Origin: Capra hircus
Lineage: Eukaryota; Chordata; Mammalia; Artiodactyla; Bovidae
Reading direction: 5' to 3'
Length of the DNA: 64,000 nucleotides
Assembly: GCF_001704415.2 (NCBI RefSeq)
Contig: NC_030819.1
Location: forward strand, 34,342,575 to 34,406,574
Of this stretch, positions 54,190 to 64,000 are shown in pieces. The position numbers and the translations under genes were made by a program. The notes beneath the pieces are model-generated. The model was not told the DNA's origin, made no database searches, and worked only from the letters and a program-made list of their open reading frames with translations. How positions within the stretch are numbered: the first letter of the stretch is position 1; the number at the start of each line of letters is the position of its first letter.

Positions 54190-57100
54190 CTAAATTCCAT
54201 ATATATGTGTTAGCATACTGTATTGGTGTTTTTCTTTCTGGCTTACTTCACTCTGTATAATAGGCTCCAGTTTCATTCACCTCATTAGAATTGATTCAAA
54301 TGTATTCTTTTTAATGGCTGAGTAATACTCCATTGTGTATATGTACCACTGCTTTCTTATCCATTCATCTGCTGATGGACATCTAGGTTGCTTCCATGTC
54401 CTGGAAGCAACAGTGCTGCGATGAACATTGGGGTACACGTGTCCCTTTCAATTCTGGTTTCCTTGGTGTGTATACCCAGCAGTGGGGTTGCTGGGTCATA
54501 TGGCAGTTCTATTTCCAGTTTTTTAAGGAATCTCCACACTGTTCTCCATAGTGGCTGTACTAGTTTGCATTCCCACCAGGAGTGTAAGAGGGTTCCCTTT
54601 TCTCCACACCCTCTCCAGCATTTATTGCTTGTAGACATTTGATGGCAGCCATTCTGACTGGTGTGAAATGGTACCTCATTGTGATTTTGATTTGCATTTC
54701 TCTGATAATGAGTGATGTTGAGGATCTTTTCATGTGTTTGTTAGCCATCTGTATGTCTTCTTTGGAGAAATGTCTATTTAGGTCTTTGGCCCATTTTTTG
54801 ATTTGGTCATTTATTTTTCTGGAATTGAGCTGCAGGAGTTCCTTGTAAATTTTTGAGATTAATTGTTTGTCAGTTACTTCATTAGCTATTATTTTCTCCC
54901 ATTCAGAAGGCTGTCTTTTCACCTTGCTTAGAGTTTCCCTTGTTGTGCAGAAGCTTTTAATTTATTAGGCCCCATTTGTTTATTTTTGCTTTTATTTCCA
55001 ATATTCTGGGAGGTGGGTCATAGAGGAACCTGCTGTGATTTATGTCGGAGAGTGTTTTTCCTATGTTCTCCTCTAGGAGTTATATAGTTCTTCTCTGGTC
55101 TTACGTTTAGATCTTTAATCCATTTTGAGTTTATTTTTGTGTATGGTGTTAGAAAGTGTTCTAGTTTCATTCTTTTACAAGTGCTTGACCAGGTTTCCCT
55201 GCACCACTTGTTAAAGAGATTGTCTTTTCTCCATTGTATATTCTTGCCTCCTTGGTCAAAGATAAGGTGTCCAGAGGTGTGTGGATTTATCTCTGGGCTT
55301 TCTATTTTGTTCCATTGATCTATATTTCTGTCTTTGTGCCAGTACCACAATGACTGTGGCTTTGTAGTAGAGCCTGAATTCAGGCAGGTTGATTCCTACA
55401 GTTCCATTCTTCTTTCTCAAGATTGCTTTGGCTACTCGAGGTTTTTTGTATTTCCACGCAAACTGTGAAATTATTTGTTCTATCTCTGTGAAAAATACCA
55501 TTGGTAGCTTGATAGGGATTGCATTGAATTTATAGATTACTTTGGGTAGTATACTCATTTTCACTATATTGATTCTTCTGATCCATGAACACGGTATATT
55601 TCTCCATTTATTAGTGTCATCTTTGATTTCTTTCATCAGTGTTTTATAGTTTTCTATATATAGGTCTTTTGTTTCTTTAGGTTGATATATTCCTAAGTAT
55701 TTTATTCTTTTAGCTGCAATGGTGAATGGAATTGTTTCCTTAATTTCTCTATTTTCTCATTATTAGTGTATAGGAATGCAAGGGATTTCTGTGTGTTGAT
55801 TTTATATCCTGCAACTTTACTATATTCATTGATTAGCTCTAGTAATTTTCTGGTGGAGTCTTTAGGGTTTTCTATGTAGAGGATCGTGTTATCTGCAAAC
55901 AGTGAGAGTTTTACTTCTTTTCCAATTTGGATTCCTTTTATTTCTTTTTCTGCTCTGATTGCTGTGGCCAAAACTTCCAGAACTATGTTGAATAGTAGCG
56001 GTGAAAGTGGGCACCCTTGTCTTGATCCTGACTTTAGGGGAAATGCTTTCAATTTTTCACCATTGAGGATAATGTTTGCTGTGGGTTTGTCATGTATAGC
56101 TTTTATTATTTTGAGGTATGTTCCTTCTATTCCTGCTTTCTGGAGGGTTTTTATCATAAATTGATGTTGAATTTTGTCAAAGGCTTTCTCTGCATCTATT
56201 GAGATAATCATATGACTTTTATTTTTTAATTTGCTAATGTGGTGTATTATACTGATTGATTTGTGGATATTGAAGAATCCTTAAATCCCTGGGATAAAGC
56301 CCTCTTGGTCATGGTGTATGATCTTTTTAATGTGTTGTTGGATTCTGATTACTAGAATTTTGTTAAGGATTTTTGCATCTATGTTCATCAGTGATATTGG
56401 CCTGTAGTTTTCTTTTTTTGTGGCATCTTTGTCAGGTTTTGGTATTAGAGTGATTGTGGCCTCATAGAATGAGTTTGGAAGTTTACCTTCCTCTGCAATT
56501 TTCTGGAAGAGTTTGAGTAGGATAGGTGTTAGCTCTTCTCAAAATTTTGGTAGAATTCAGCTGTGAGGCCGTCTGGACTAGGGCTTTTGTTTGCTGGAAG
56601 ATTTCTGATTACAGTTTCAATTTCTGTGCTTGTGATGGGTCTGTTACGATTTTCTATTTCTTCCTGGTTCAGTTTTGGAAAGCTGTATTTTTCTAAGAGT
56701 TTGTCCATTTCTTCCAAGTTGTCCATTTTATTGGCATATAATTGCTGATAATAGTCTCTTATGATCCTTTGTATTTCTGTGTTGTCTGTTGTGATCTCTC
56801 CATTTTCATTTCTAATTTTATTTATTTGATTTTTCTCCCTTTGTTTCTTGATGAATCTGGCTAATGGTTTGTCAATTTTATTTATTCTCTCAAAGAACCC
56901 GCTTTTGGTTTTGTTGATTTTTTGCTATGGTCTCTTTTGTTTCTTTTGCATTTGTTTCTGTCCTAATTTTTAAGATTTCTTTCCTTCTACTAACTCTTGG
57001 GGTTCTCCAACTCTTCTTTTTCTAGTTGCTTTAGGTGTAGAGTTAGGTTATTTATTTGACTTTTTTCTTGTTTCTTGCGGTATGCCTGTATTGCTATGAA

Positions 57101-57990
57101 CCTTCCCCTTAGCACTGCTTTTACAGTGTCCCACGGGTTTTGGGTTGTTGTGTTTTCATTTTCATTCATTTCTATGCATAATTTGATTTCTTTTTTGGTT
57201 TATTCTGTGATTTGTTGGTTATTCAGCAGCGTGTTGTTCAGTCTCCATATACTGGAATTTTAAATAGTTTTTCTCCTGTAATTGACATCTAATCTTACTG
57301 CATTGTGGTCAGAAAAGATGTTTGGAATGATTTCAAGTTTTTTTAATTTACCAAGGCTAGATTTATGGCCCAGGATGTGATCTATCCTGGAGAAGGTTCC
57401 GTGTGCACTTGAGAAAAAGGTGAAATTCATTGTTTGGGGGTGAATGTCCTATAGATATCAATTAGGTCTAACTGGTCTATTCTATCGTTTAAAGTTTGTG
57501 TATCCTTGTTAATTTTCTGTTTAGTTGATCTATCCATAGGTGTGAGTGGGGCATTAAAGTCTCCCACTATTATTGTGTTATTGTTAATTTCCCCTTTCAT
57601 ACTTGTTAGCATTTGTCTTACATATTGTAGCGGTCCTATGTTGGGTGCATATATATTTATAATTGTTTTATCTTCTTCTTGGATTGATCCTTTGATCATT
57701 ATGCAATGTCTTTCTTTGTCTCTTTTCACAGCTTTTGTTTTAAAGTCTATTTTATCTGATATGAGTATTGCTACTCCTGCTTTGTTTTGGTCTCTATTTG
57801 TGTGGAATAACTTTTTCCAGCCCTTCACTTTCAGTCTGTATGTGTCCCTTGTTTTGAGGTGGGTCTCTTGTAGATAATATATATAGGAGTCTTGTTTTTG
57901 TATCCATTCAGCCAGTCTATGTCTTTTGGTTGGGGCATTCAACCCATTTACATTTAAGGTAATTATTGATAAGTATGATCCTGTTGCCAT
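54190..57990 (-). pseudogene. L1 ORF2 (endonuclease/reverse transcriptase), copy 2, broken
   Basis: The span is 3801 nt, close to the usual length of L1 ORF2. The endonuclease is open for 187 codons (57427-57990): ITLNVNGLNAPTKRHR, LQETH, IYAPN, GDFNAPLTPMDRS. RT lies in two open pieces. 56529-56726 reads NKSPSPDGLTAEFYQ. 55702-56211 has motif A (IISIDAEKAFDKI), motif B (SGSRQGCPLSPLLFN) and motif C. Motif C reads FADN, so the second catalytic Asp is Asn (codon AAC). The C-terminal Cys-rich block at 54357-54638 keeps CWRGCGEK and HSWWECK. The stop follows LTHIYGI. Several frameshifts separate the pieces, so no full protein can be made. Confidence 0.92.
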
Positions 57991-58041
57991 TTACTTTATT
58001 GTTTTGGGTTCAAGTTTATACACCCTTTTTGTGTTTCCTGT

Positions 58042-58973
58042 CTAGAGAAGATCCTTTGGCATTTGTTGGAGAGCTGGTTTTGTGGTGCTGAATTCTCTCA
58101 GCTTTTGCTTGTCTGTAAAGCTTTTGATTTCTTCTTCATATTTGAATGAGATCCTTGCTGGGTACAGTAATCTCGGCTGTAGGTTATTTTCTTTCATCAC
58201 TTTATGTATATTCTGCCATTCCCTCCTGGCCTGAAGAGTTCCTATTGAGAGATCAGCAGTTATCCTTATGGGAATCCCCTTGTGTGTAATTTGTTGTTTT
58301 TCCCTTGCTGCTTTTAATATTTGTTCTTTGTGTTTGATCTTTGTTAATTTGATTAATATGTGTCTTGGGGTGTTTCACCTTGGGTTTATCTTATTTGGAA
58401 CTCTCTGGGTTTCTTGGACTTGGGTAATTATTTCCTCCCCCATTTTAGGGAAGTTTTCAACTATTATCTCCTCAAGAATTTTCTCATGGTCTTTCTCTTT
58501 GTCTTCTTCTTCTGGAACTCCTATGATTCGAATGTTGGGGCATTTAACATTGTCCCAGAGGTCTCTGAAATTGTCCTCACTTCTTTTTATTCGTTTTTCT
58601 TTTTTCCTCTCTGATTCATTTATTTCTTCCATTCTATCTTCTACCTCACTAATGCTAATCCTATCTTCTGCCTCCGTTATTCTACTATTTGTTACCTCCA
58701 GAGTGTTTTTGATCTCATTTATTGCATTATTCATAATATATTGACTTTTTATATTTCTTCTAGGTCCTTGTTAAACCTTTCTTGAATCTTCTCAATCCTT
58801 GTCTCCAGGCTATATATCTGTGATGCCATTTTGATTTCAAGATTTTGGATCATTTTCACTATCATTATTTGGAATTCTTTATCAGGTAGACTTCATATCT
58901 TTTCCTCTTTTGTTTGGTTTGGTGGGCATTTATCCTGTTCCTTTACCTGCTGGGTATTCCTCTGTCTCTTCAT
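58042..58973 (-). pseudogene. L1 ORF1 (RNA-binding protein), copy 2, broken
   Basis: The ATG is at 58971-58973 (MKRQRN) and the end at 58042 (KDLL then stop). An open stretch at 58375-58734 holds a charged, coiled-coil-like helix (EDRISISEVEDRMEEINE) and the RRM start (NFRDLWDNVKCPNIRIIGVP). A TGA at 58375-58377 cuts it after INPR; the homologous codon in copy 1 is AGA. A CGA ancestor changed by CpG decay is likely. Beyond the stop, the C-terminal domain (PRHILIKLTKIKHKEQIL, ARREWQN, REFSTTKPALQQM) is still readable. The total length is not a multiple of three, so at least one frameshift is present upstream. The spacing to ORF2 is about 51 bp. Confidence 0.9.
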
Positions 58974-59503
58974 CTTGTTTATATTGATGTGTTTGGGGTG
59001 GCCTTTCTGTATTCTGGCAGTTTGTGGAGTTCTCTTTATTGTGGAGTTTCCTTGCTGTGGGCGGGATTGTATGGGTGGCTTGTCAAGGTTTCCTGGTTAG
59101 GGAAGCTTGTGTCGGTGTTCTGGTGGGTGGAGCTGGATTTCTTCTCTCTGGAGTGCAATAACGTGTCCAGTAATGAGTTATGAGATGTCAGTGGGTTTGG
59201 AGTGACTTTGGGTAGCCTGTATATTGAAGCTCAGGGCTGTGTTCCTGTGTTGCTGGAGAATTTGTGTGGTATGTCTTGCTCTGGAACTTGTTGGCCCTTG
59301 GGTGGTGCTTGGTTTCAGTGTAGGTATGTAGGCATTTGATGAGCTCCTGTCAATTAATGTTCCCTGGAGTCAGGAGTTCTCTGGTGTTCTCAGGATTTGG
59401 ACTTAAGCCTCCTGCTTCTGGTTTTCAGTCTTATTTTTACAGTAGCCTCAAGACTTCTCCATCTATACAGCACCATTGATAAAACATCTAGGTTAAAGAT
59501 GAA

Positions 59504-59811
59504 GTTTCTCCACGGTGAGGGACACCCAGAGAGGTTCACAGATTTATATGGAGAAGAGAAGAGGGAGGAGGGAGATAGAGGTGACCAGGATGAGATGAGG
59601 TGGAATCAAAAGAGAAGAGAGCAAGCTAGCCAGTAATCACTTCCTTATGTGTGTTCCACAGTCTGGACCGCTCAGAGATGTTCACGGAGTTACACAGAGA
59701 AGAGAAGAGGGAGGAAGGAGACAGAGGTGGCCAGGAGGATAAGGGGGGGGGGGTTGAATCAAAAGGAGAGAGACAGATCCAGCCAGTAATCAGTTCCCTA
59801 AGTGTTCTCCT
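59504..59811 (-). repeat. Two tandem monomers of about 150 bp in the L1 copy 2 5'UTR
   Basis: Both units contain 'cggtgagggacaccc'-like or 'gttcacggagttacac'-like starts, a 'gaagagaagagggaggagg'-like purine block, 'aatcaaaaggagagag'-like sequence and the end 'ccagtaatcagttccct'. The second unit carries an 11-G run at 59743-59753. Monomeric 5'UTR repeats are known as promoters in some L1s (for example mouse); a role here is inferred. Confidence 0.75.
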
Positions 59812-60083
59812 TGGACGAGGGGTATCTCCTCACTGCCGCCCCTCCTAACCTTGAACGTGGAGTAGCTCCTCTAGGCCTCCCTGCACGCGTGCAGCCACTG
59901 CTCCTTGGACATGGGGTTGCTCCTCTGGGCCGCCGCCCCTGACCTTGGGCGTGAGGCAGCTCCTCCTGGCCACCACCTCCAGCCTGGTTGCATGAGTTAG
60001 CTCCTCCCGGCCGCTACTCCTGCCTCGGATGTGGGGTAGCTCCTCTTGGCCATGTTTGCGTGCCATCGCAGCCACCCACGCTG
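59812..60083 (-). mobile_element. Inverted BovB 5' segment (twin-priming arm)
   Basis: The reverse strand matches the GC-rich 5' region of the full-length BovB: the reverse of 'ggacgaggggtatctcctca' and 'tgtggggtagctcctcttgg' corresponds to 26910-26930 and 26735-26790. It directly precedes a sense BovB segment. The long minus frame (59845-60105) is only this repeat region. Confidence 0.85.
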
Positions 60084-61862
60084 CAAGAAGAGATAAGAAT
60101 AGCAAAAAGAGATAAGAAAGCCTTCCTCAGTGATCAATGCAAAGAAATAGAGGAAAACAACAGAATGGGGAAGACTAGAGATGTCTTCAAGAAAATTAGA
60201 GGTACCAAGGGAACATTTCATGCAAGATGGGCTCCATAAAGGACAGAAATGGTATGGACCTAAAAGAAGCAGAAGATATTAAGAAGAGGTGGCAAGAATA
60301 CACAGAAGAACTCTACAAAAAAGATCTTTAAGACTAATCATGATGGTGTGATCACTCACCTAGAGCCAGACATCCTGGAATGTGAAGTCAAGTGGCCTTA
60401 GAAAGCATCACTATGAACAAAGCTAGTGGACGTGATGGAATTCCAGTTGAGCTATTTCAAATCCTGAAAGATGATGCTGTGAAAGTGCTGCACTCAATAT
60501 GCCAGCAAATTTGAAAAACTCAGCAGTGGCCACAGGACTGGAAAAGGTCGTTTTCATTCCAATCACAAAGAAAGGCAATGCCAAAGAATGCTCAAACTAT
60601 GGCACAATTGCACTCATCTCACATGCTAGTAAAGTAATGCTCAAAATTCTCCAAGCCAGGCTTCAGCAATACATGAACTGTGAACTCCCTGATGTTCAAG
60701 CTGGTTTTAGAAAAGGCAGAGGAACCAGAGATCAAATCACCAGCATCAGCTGGATCATGGACAAAGCAAGAGAGTTCCAGAAAAAAATCTATTTCTGCTT
60801 TATTGACTATGCCAAACCCTTCTGAAACAGATGGGAATATCAGACCACCTGACCTGTCTCTTGAGAAACGTGTATGCAGGTCAGGAAGCCACAGTTAGAA
60901 CTGGACATGGAACAACAGACTAGTTCCAAATAGGAAAAGGAGTACATCAAGGCTGTATATTGTCACCCTGCTTATTTAACTTCTATGCAGTGTATGTCAT
61001 AAGAAACGCTGGACTGGAAGAAGCACAAGCTGGAATCAAGATTGCTGGGAGAAATATCAATAACCTCAGATATGCAGATGACACCACCCTTATGGCAGAA
61101 AGTGAAGAGGAACTAAAAAGCCTCTTGATGAAAGTGAAAGAGGAAAGTGAAAAAGTTGGCTTAAAGCTCAACATTCAGAAAACGAAGATCATGGCATCTG
61201 GTCCCATCACTTCATGGGAAATAGATGGGGAAACAGTGGAAATGGTGGCTGACTTTATCTTTTTGGGCTCCAAAATCACCGAAGATGGTGACTGCAGTCA
61301 TGAAATTAAAAGACGCTTACTCCTTGGAAGAAAAGTTATGACCAACCTACACAGCATATTGAAAAGCAGAGACATTAGTTTGCCAACAAAGTTCCGTTTA
61401 GTCAAGGCTATGGTTTTTCCAGTGGTCATGTATGGATGTGAGAGTTGGACTGTGAAGAAAGCTGAGCGCCAAAGAATTGCTGCTTTTGAACTGTGGTGTT
61501 GGAGAAGACTTTTGAGAGTACTTTGGACTGCAAGGAGATCCAAGCAGTCCATTCTAAAGGAGATCAGTCCTGGGTGTTCTTTGGAAGGAATGATGCTAAA
61601 GCTGAAACTCCAGTACTTTGGCCACCTCATGTGAAGAGTTGACTCTGGAAAAAACTCTGATGCTAGGAAGGATTGAGGACAGGAGGAAAAGGGGATGACA
61701 GAGGATGAGATGGCTGGATGGCATCACTGACTCGATGGATGTGAGTCTGAGTGAACTCTGGGAGATGGTGATGGACAGGGAGGCCTGGTATGCTGTGATT
61801 CATGGGGTTGCAAAGAGTTGGACACGACTGAGGGACTGAACCGAACCGAACCGAACTGAATT
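60084..61862 (+). mobile_element. BovB sense segment with terminal repeat
   Basis: It resumes at the position equivalent to about 28475 in the full-length copy ('aagaatagcaaaaagagata') and runs to a variant terminal repeat 'gaaccgaaccgaaccgaac'. With 59812-60083 it forms one insertion of about 2.05 kb with the 5' segment inverted and about 1.5 kb missing between the arms. It lies inside the 5'UTR of L1 copy 2, so it is younger than that L1. Confidence 0.9.
60092..61837 (+). pseudogene. BovB ORF2 3' two-thirds, broken
   Basis: This carries the end of the linker and the reverse transcriptase but no endonuclease. 60499-60825 is open (AGFRKGRGTRDQITSISWIM, FCFIDYAKPF). About 40 bp are then missing right after motif A, removing the second Asp-containing part present at 29203-29235 in the other copy. 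60960-61634 is open for 224 codons: SPCLFNFYAV, RYADDTTLMAES (motif C intact), FIFLGSKITEDGDCSHEIKR, YGCESWTVKKAERQRI, WCWRRLLRVLWTARRSK. The stop at 61635 results from a base change in FGHLM-R (TGA). It cannot encode an active enzyme. Confidence 0.9.
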
Positions 61863-62185
61863 GATGTGGTTCCAAGGCTCACCACAGACTCGGCAGTGAG
61901 AATGTTTCCTGGTATTTGGAAACTTCTCTCTTTTTTAAGACTCCCTGCTGGGGACAGAGCTCTTTCCCTTCCTCTTTTGCCTCTCTTTTTGTCTTTTATA
62001 CTTTTTCCTACCTCCTTTCGAAGACAATGGGCCGCTTTTCTGGGTGCCTGATATCCTTTGCCAGCATTCAGAAGTTGTTTGGTGGAATTTACTCAGCGTT
62101 CAAATGTTCTTTTGATTAATTTGTGGGGGAGAAAGTTGTCTTCCCGTCCTATTCCTCTGCCGTCTTAGGACTGCCCCCCTCTTTT
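61863..62185 (-). promoter_or_regulatory. L1 copy 2 5' terminal 5'UTR segment
   Basis: In L1 sense this starts 'gggggcagtcctaagacggc' and continues 'ctttctcccccacaaattaa' and 'cggcccattgtcttcgaaag'. It was separated from the rest of the L1 leader by the BovB. The YY1-like core seen in copy 1 (aagatgg) is here 'aagacgg'. Confidence 0.75.
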
Positions 62186-62660
62186 TTTGAATCTTTTCTA
62201 AATATCTGAGGTTTAACACAAAGCTTATTGATTTTTATTCCTTATTGTTTAACATGGAAACTTTAAAGTTCTATTTAAGAACAAAATATTTTGGCCTAAA
62301 ATTTTAAAATAAGTCATGCTAATGCGTATGTACTATAGCAATAAACATATCTTTCTAGATACACAAAAACTCAGGAATAACATACAGATGTGCTTTCTTA
62401 AAAAATTACTTGAAGACATAGTCACTCAAAAAACTTATCATAAAAATTCAATAGCATGGAAAGGTATTATAAAACAAAGTTGTGTTCTTCACTAAAACTA
62501 CCTAAAGAGTTTTGGTCAATCAAATTGCTTTAAATAAGTATATTTCCTGAATCCTTGACTTCCTATTTTTCTACTTCTTTCATCCATTAAAAGCAACTTA
62601 CTAGTTAAATAGATTTATGTCACAACTTTTCCCCTTCAAATGTCTTTATATCATGTATAT
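62186..62660. other. No gene or repeat recognised
   Basis: AT-rich sequence right of the L1 5' end. Confidence 0.4.
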
Positions 62661-62664
62661 CAGC

Positions 62665-63130
62665 ATCCTCTTGCTCCTTTAACAAATTACCAGACAGTGG
62701 CTTAAAACAACAGTGACATTCTATCTTACAGTTTTGGTTGTTGGAGGTCTGAAATCAATTTCACTGGACTAAGATAAAAGTGTCAGCAGGGCTGATTCTT
62801 TTTGGAAGCCCCGAGGAATATCTGTTTGCTTGTCTTTTCCATCTTATAGAAGACACTCACATTTAGACTCAGGGTCTCTTCTTTCATCTTTAAAGCCATC
62901 TTCATAGCATCTTTTCTTCTCTCTGATCTCTGCTTCCATCATCTCATCTCTTTCTGATTTGGATCTTTCTGCCTTTCTCTTCAAGGGCCCTTATGATTAC
63001 ATTGAGTCCACTTGTATACTTTAGAATCATCTCACCTCAAAATCCTTAACTGATGACATCTGCAAAGTCCCTTATACCTTGGGAGATAATATATTCTCAG
63101 GTTCTGAGGGTTGAAATGTGGTTATCTTGT
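62665..63130 (-). mobile_element. MLT1-like (ERVL-MaLR type) solo LTR, minus
   Basis: Reversed landmarks: 'aaattaccagacagtggctt', 'acattctatcttacagtttt', 'ggcccttatgattacattga' and 'ctgcaaagtcccttatacct'. It is the same general LTR type as 19710-20285 in the opposite orientation, with no adjoining viral genes. Confidence 0.65.
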
Positions 63131-63265
63131 GATAAGTATATGATTTAACCTACCATATCATGTTCCATTTGTTCTGGTACTTAGTGTTTCAGAGGAAAAG
63201 TAAGGTTATTACTATTTTCATTTTATTAAACCTGTAGTTATTTTCAAATAATTTAAAGTCACCTA

Positions 63266-63319
<54 letters not shown>
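63266..63319. repeat. (TA)n plus T-run low-complexity tract
   Basis: Imperfect TG/TA, then about 15 TA units, then about 15 T. Confidence 0.95.
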
Positions 63320-63574
63320 AAATTCTTGAAAGGATATGGTAGTGGTGGACTTCACTGGTAAATTTAATTATTGGCCCCAGGTCTTTCTCCCTTTCTGTTC
63401 CCAATCTCTTTTCCTTGAACTTTGCAGTTCCTGCTGCCAGTGGGGTGGATGCATTCCCCAGCCCTTGTCTTTGGTCTTGACTAGCTGGCTCGCCCTCCAG
63501 CCTCATTTTATCCCTTCTCATTTGGCCTGGTCCAGCCACATGCACCAGGCCTATAAATAACATTTCCTTTGCCT
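63320..63574. other. No gene recognised
   Basis: Overlapping plus (63336-63560) and minus (63318-63584) frames of 74 and 88 codons have no domain and cannot both be real. Confidence 0.35.
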
Positions 63575-63700
63575 CAAAGGTCAATCCCTTCTCTTGAACT
63601 TAGATGTAGTCTCTTCATCCTCCAGGTTACTGTGTTAAGGAAGCCTTTCCTGATTCCTGGACAAAATTTTACTGCTCAGCAGCCATTCATTGCCCTTCAT
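63575..63700 (+). mobile_element. L2 fragment
   Basis: 'gttaaggaagcctttcctga' followed by 'ttcctggac' matches a landmark of L2 3' sequence. Confidence 0.45.
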
Positions 63701-64000
63701 TCTCATTTAGCCAGTTGATGAGACACAAGACTATGTTCAACTATTATTTGAGACATAATCCATTTAACAGATATTTATTATAAACCTGATATAATGTCCT
63801 TGAGAGGGTTCTCAACCCAAGAGAAATATTGCATCTCCAAAAACAGCTCTTGTTGACTGAGGACCTGCTCAGATAATTTGACAGATGTAGTCCAAATCTG
63901 GTTTTCAGCCACTTGTACATGTATGCACAGATATGTACTTTAATCTACTTTAGAGTCTGTAGACTTTGAGGATTGCTGAGGATGTGCCTGGGTAGACAAT
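63701..64000. other. No gene or repeat recognised
   Basis: Single-copy-like sequence to the end of the window. Confidence 0.4.

Larger units (their letters stand above)
53824..62185 (-). mobile_element. Ruminant L1 (L1_BT type), copy 2, split by a BovB
   Basis: A minus-strand L1 running from 3'UTR (53824-54189) through ORF2 (54190-57990) and ORF1 (58042-58973) to the 5'UTR (58974-59811 plus 61863-62185). A 2-kb BovB sits in the 5'UTR; without it the L1 is about 6.3 kb. The sense 5' end reads 'cagtcctaagacggcagagg' and is unlike that of copy 1, although the ORFs align. A possible TSD is weak: 'tttagctctttt' at 53812-53823 against 'tttgaatctttt' at 62186-62197, 9 of 12. Point mutations disable both ORFs. 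Confidence 0.9.

Overview
The window looks like 64 kb of ruminant (bovid) nuclear DNA with no host protein-coding gene that I can support. The host assignment rests on the repeats. There are many copies of the RTE-type LINE BovB, of tRNA-Glu-derived Bov-tA and dimeric BOV-A2 SINEs, and of ruminant L1 (L1_BT type), on a background of old mammalian repeats (MIR, L2, L1M, MLT1-like LTRs, mariner and hAT MITEs). Cattle, sheep, goat and related bovids cannot be told apart by eye. Nothing is prokaryotic: there are no operons, CRISPR arrays or recognisable structural RNA genes. The longer open frames are LINE remnants or chance frames in repeats. Family names come from recognition of sequence, not from a database search.

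Layout. 1-3065: eroded L1 split by a head-to-head pair of BovB 3' fragments. 3066-7802: single-copy-like DNA with several SINEs and one BovB fragment. 7822-15548: a nearly complete minus-strand L1 with 18-19 bp target-site duplications (TSDs) on both sides, remnants of ORF1 and ORF2, a long 5'UTR, and later BovB/SINE insertions. 15567-25891: old MIR/L2/L1M/LTR fragments, a (GT)30 tract, a polypurine stretch and scattered SINEs. 25892-30276: a minus BovB fragment followed by a nearly full-length plus-strand BovB of about 3.7 kb with a 12-bp TSD and a disabled ORF2. 30289-53820: mostly single-copy-like sequence with SINEs, including four BOV-A2 copies (two with exact 12-13 bp TSDs) and a (GCT)24 tract. 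53824-62185: a second minus-strand L1 whose 5'UTR is split by a 2-kb BovB with the inverted 5' segment typical of twin priming. 62186-64000: an MLT1-like LTR, a (TA)n tract and an L2 fragment.

The parts are related by retrotransposition. The L1 and BovB copies encode the endonuclease/reverse-transcriptase type of machinery known to mobilise SINEs. The BovA module of the SINEs is visibly made from two pieces of BovB, one near its 5' end and one at its 3' terminus. Every LINE here carries stops, frameshifts or lost catalytic residues, so none looks autonomous today. I found no new biological system. The points most worth a second look are the twin-primed BovB inside an L1 5'UTR, two related L1s with unrelated 5'UTRs, a BovA-like block inside one L1 5'UTR, the paired head-to-head BovB copies, and the long SINE-borne (GCT)24 tract.
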